Notes under the pieces: model-generated | What the model saw: only the letters and a program-made list of their open reading frames with translations | Told to the model about the DNA's origin: nothing | Database searches by the model: none | Source: Acidimicrobiales bacterium | GTDB taxonomy: Bacteria; Actinomycetota; Acidimicrobiia; Acidimicrobiales; RAAP-2 | Assembly: GCA_017883105.1 (NCBI GenBank) | Contig: JADGOF010000102.1 | Coordinates: forward strand, 1-7,358 | Length of the DNA: 7,358 nt | Direction of reading: 5' to 3' | Position numbers and translations under genes: made by a program | Shown here: one piece after another, positions 6,259-7,358 of the stretch | How the letters are laid out: each line of letters starts with the position of its first letter | Numbering within the stretch: position 1 is the stretch's first letter

Positions 6259-7358
6259 GTGAGCGCCATCGAACAAGTCATCGGCCGCGAGGTTCTCGAC
6301 TCTCGCGGCAATCCCACCGTCGAGGTCGAGGTGATCCTCGATTCCGGGTCGGTCGGGCGGGCCATCGTGCCGTCAGGTGCCTCCACGGGAACCTTCGAGG
6401 CGGTCGAGCTTCGTGACGGCGGCGATCGCTATGGAGGCAAAGGCGTGTTGGCCGCCGTGGCCAACGTCAACGACGAGATGGCCCAGATCCTCGAGGGCAT
6501 CGACGCTCTCGACCAGCGGGGCGTGGATCTGGCGCTGATCGACGCCGACGGGACGCCCAACAAGGCCAGGTTGGGGGCCAACGCCATCCTCGGCGTGTCG
6601 CTGGCCACGGCCAAGGCCGCCGCCGCCGAGCTCGAGCTCCCCCTCTTCCGCTATGTCGGCGGCTCGGACGCCCACGTCTTGCCCGTGCCCATGATGAACG
6701 TGGTCAACGGAGGAGTGCACGCCGACAACTCGATCGACCTGCAGGAGTTCATGATCATGCCGGTCGGGGCCGCGTCCTTCACCGAGGCTCTGCAGTGGGG
6801 GGTGGAGACCTACCACGCCCTGGCCCGGGTGCTGAAGACCAGGGGGCTGTCGACCGCCGTCGGTGACGAAGGCGGCTTCGCACCCAACCTCTCCTCCAAC
6901 GAGGATGCGGTGAAGGTGCTGGTGGAGGCCATCGAGACCGCGGGCCGGGTGCCGGGCGAGGACATCGCCATCGCCATGGACCCGGCCAGCAGTGAGCTGT
7001 TCAAGGACGGGAACTACGTGTTGGCCGGCGAAGGGCGCACCCTGTCGTCGTCGGAGATGGTCGACTACTGGGTGGACCTGGTCGGTCGCTATCCCATCGT
7101 GTCCCTCGAGGACGGCATGGCCGAAGAGGACTGGGATGGTTGGGCCGACCTGACCGCCAGGCTGGGAAAGAAGATCCAGCTGGTGGGCGATGACCTGTTC
7201 GTGACCAGTGAGGAGCGGCTGCGCCGGGGCATCGATGTGGGCACGGCCAATGCGGTGTTGATCAAGGTCAATCAGATCGGGTCGTTGACCGAGACGTTGG
7301 GGACCATGTCCCTCGCCACCCGTTCGGCCTACGCCTGCGTGATGTCGCACCGCTCGGG
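6259..7358 (+). CDS. eno: Enolase (phosphopyruvate hydratase), 3'-truncated by window edge
   Basis: Enolase interconverts 2-phosphoglycerate and phosphoenolpyruvate in glycolysis and gluconeogenesis; it is Mg-dependent and usually cytoplasmic. The frame runs from GTG 6259 to the window edge: 366 full codons of about 425-430 expected. The N-terminus (IGREVLDSRGNPTVEVEV) is the standard family start and fixes the GTG. Visible landmarks are the mobile catalytic loop SGASTG, GGVH with H154, LQEFMI, GDEGGFAP with catalytic E204, AMDPASSE with metal ligand D241, SLEDGM with metal ligand E284, GDDLFVT with metal ligand around D311, IKVNQIG with catalytic base K336, and SHRSG with H364/R365/S366 at the cut. 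The last conserved lysine and the C-terminal helices lie outside. Nothing looks damaged. The 91-base gap from mazG and the promoter candidates within it suggest at least partly independent transcription. Confidence 0.98.
   Translation, partial: MSAIEQVIGREVLDSRGNPTVEVEVILDSGSVGRAIVPSGASTGTFEAVELRDGGDRYGGKGVLAAVANVNDEMAQILEGIDALDQRGVDLALIDADGTPNKARLGANAILGVSLATAKAAAAELELPLFRYVGGSDAHVLPVPMMNVVNGGVHADNSIDLQEFMIMPVGAASFTEALQWGVETYHALARVLKTRGLSTAVGDEGGFAPNLSSNEDAVKVLVEAIETAGRVPGEDIAIAMDPASSELFKDGNYVLAGEGRTLSSSEMVDYWVDLVGRYPIVSLEDGMAEEDWDGWADLTARLGKKIQLVGDDLFVTSEERLRRGIDVGTANAVLIKVNQIGSLTETLGTMSLATRSAYACVMSHRS

Noticed and set aside
6373..7350. Minus-strand open frame (325 codons) opposite eno
   Set aside because: Antisense of a strongly conserved enolase; rich in His/Gly/Val/Gln and without motifs, so treated as a shadow.
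1..7358. Novel defence, mobile or secondary-metabolite system
   Set aside because: All coding space is taken by four housekeeping-type genes in conserved order; no transposase, integrase, repeats array, tRNA or toxin-like gene was seen.

Overview
The window is a stretch of ordinary-looking, very GC-rich bacterial chromosome. Four genes run in the same direction with short gaps: mfd (5' end cut off by the window edge), a SurA/parvulin-like lipoprotein gene, a tetrapyrrole-methylase/MazG fusion gene, and eno (3' end cut off). The strong G/C preference at codon third positions, GTG starts, TANNNT-type -10 elements placed directly before starts, and the order mfd - surA-like - mazG - eno all point to an actinobacterium. 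My best guess is a deep-branching group such as Acidimicrobiia; this is inference from style and gene order, not from a marker gene.

Layout. Bases 2-3439 encode Mfd, the transcription-repair coupling factor, with every helicase motif intact. A 57-base gap (3440-3496) holds a weak hairpin and a good leaderless promoter candidate for the next gene. Bases 3497-4633 encode a secreted lipoprotein with a SurA-like N-terminal region and a parvulin-like domain that contains no histidine. After only 22 bases comes mazG (4656-6167), a YabN-type protein: a SAM-methylase-fold domain followed by two MazG domains, the second of which has lost metal-binding residues. A 91-base, comparatively AT-rich gap (6168-6258) carries the likely eno promoter(s). 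Enolase (6259 to the right edge) is cut at its SHRSG motif.

How they fit together. Mfd (clearing of stalled RNA polymerase, recruitment of UvrA) and MazG (hydrolysis of NTPs, including damaged ones) are both genome-maintenance functions and may share transcripts. The lipoprotein is an extracytoplasmic folding factor or chaperone. Enolase is a glycolytic housekeeping enzyme that probably has its own promoter. In many actinobacteria eno is followed by an ftsB/divIC-like gene, and in Bacillus subtilis mfd and yabN lie in the same neighbourhood as divIC, so this looks like an old, conserved housekeeping cluster.

I see no mobile element, CRISPR array, RNA gene, phage gene or defence system here. 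The points worth a second look are the degenerate second MazG domain with the unusually long metal-motif spacing in the first, the histidine-free parvulin domain with four paired-looking cysteines, and the matching -10/N7/GTG geometry at two gene starts.
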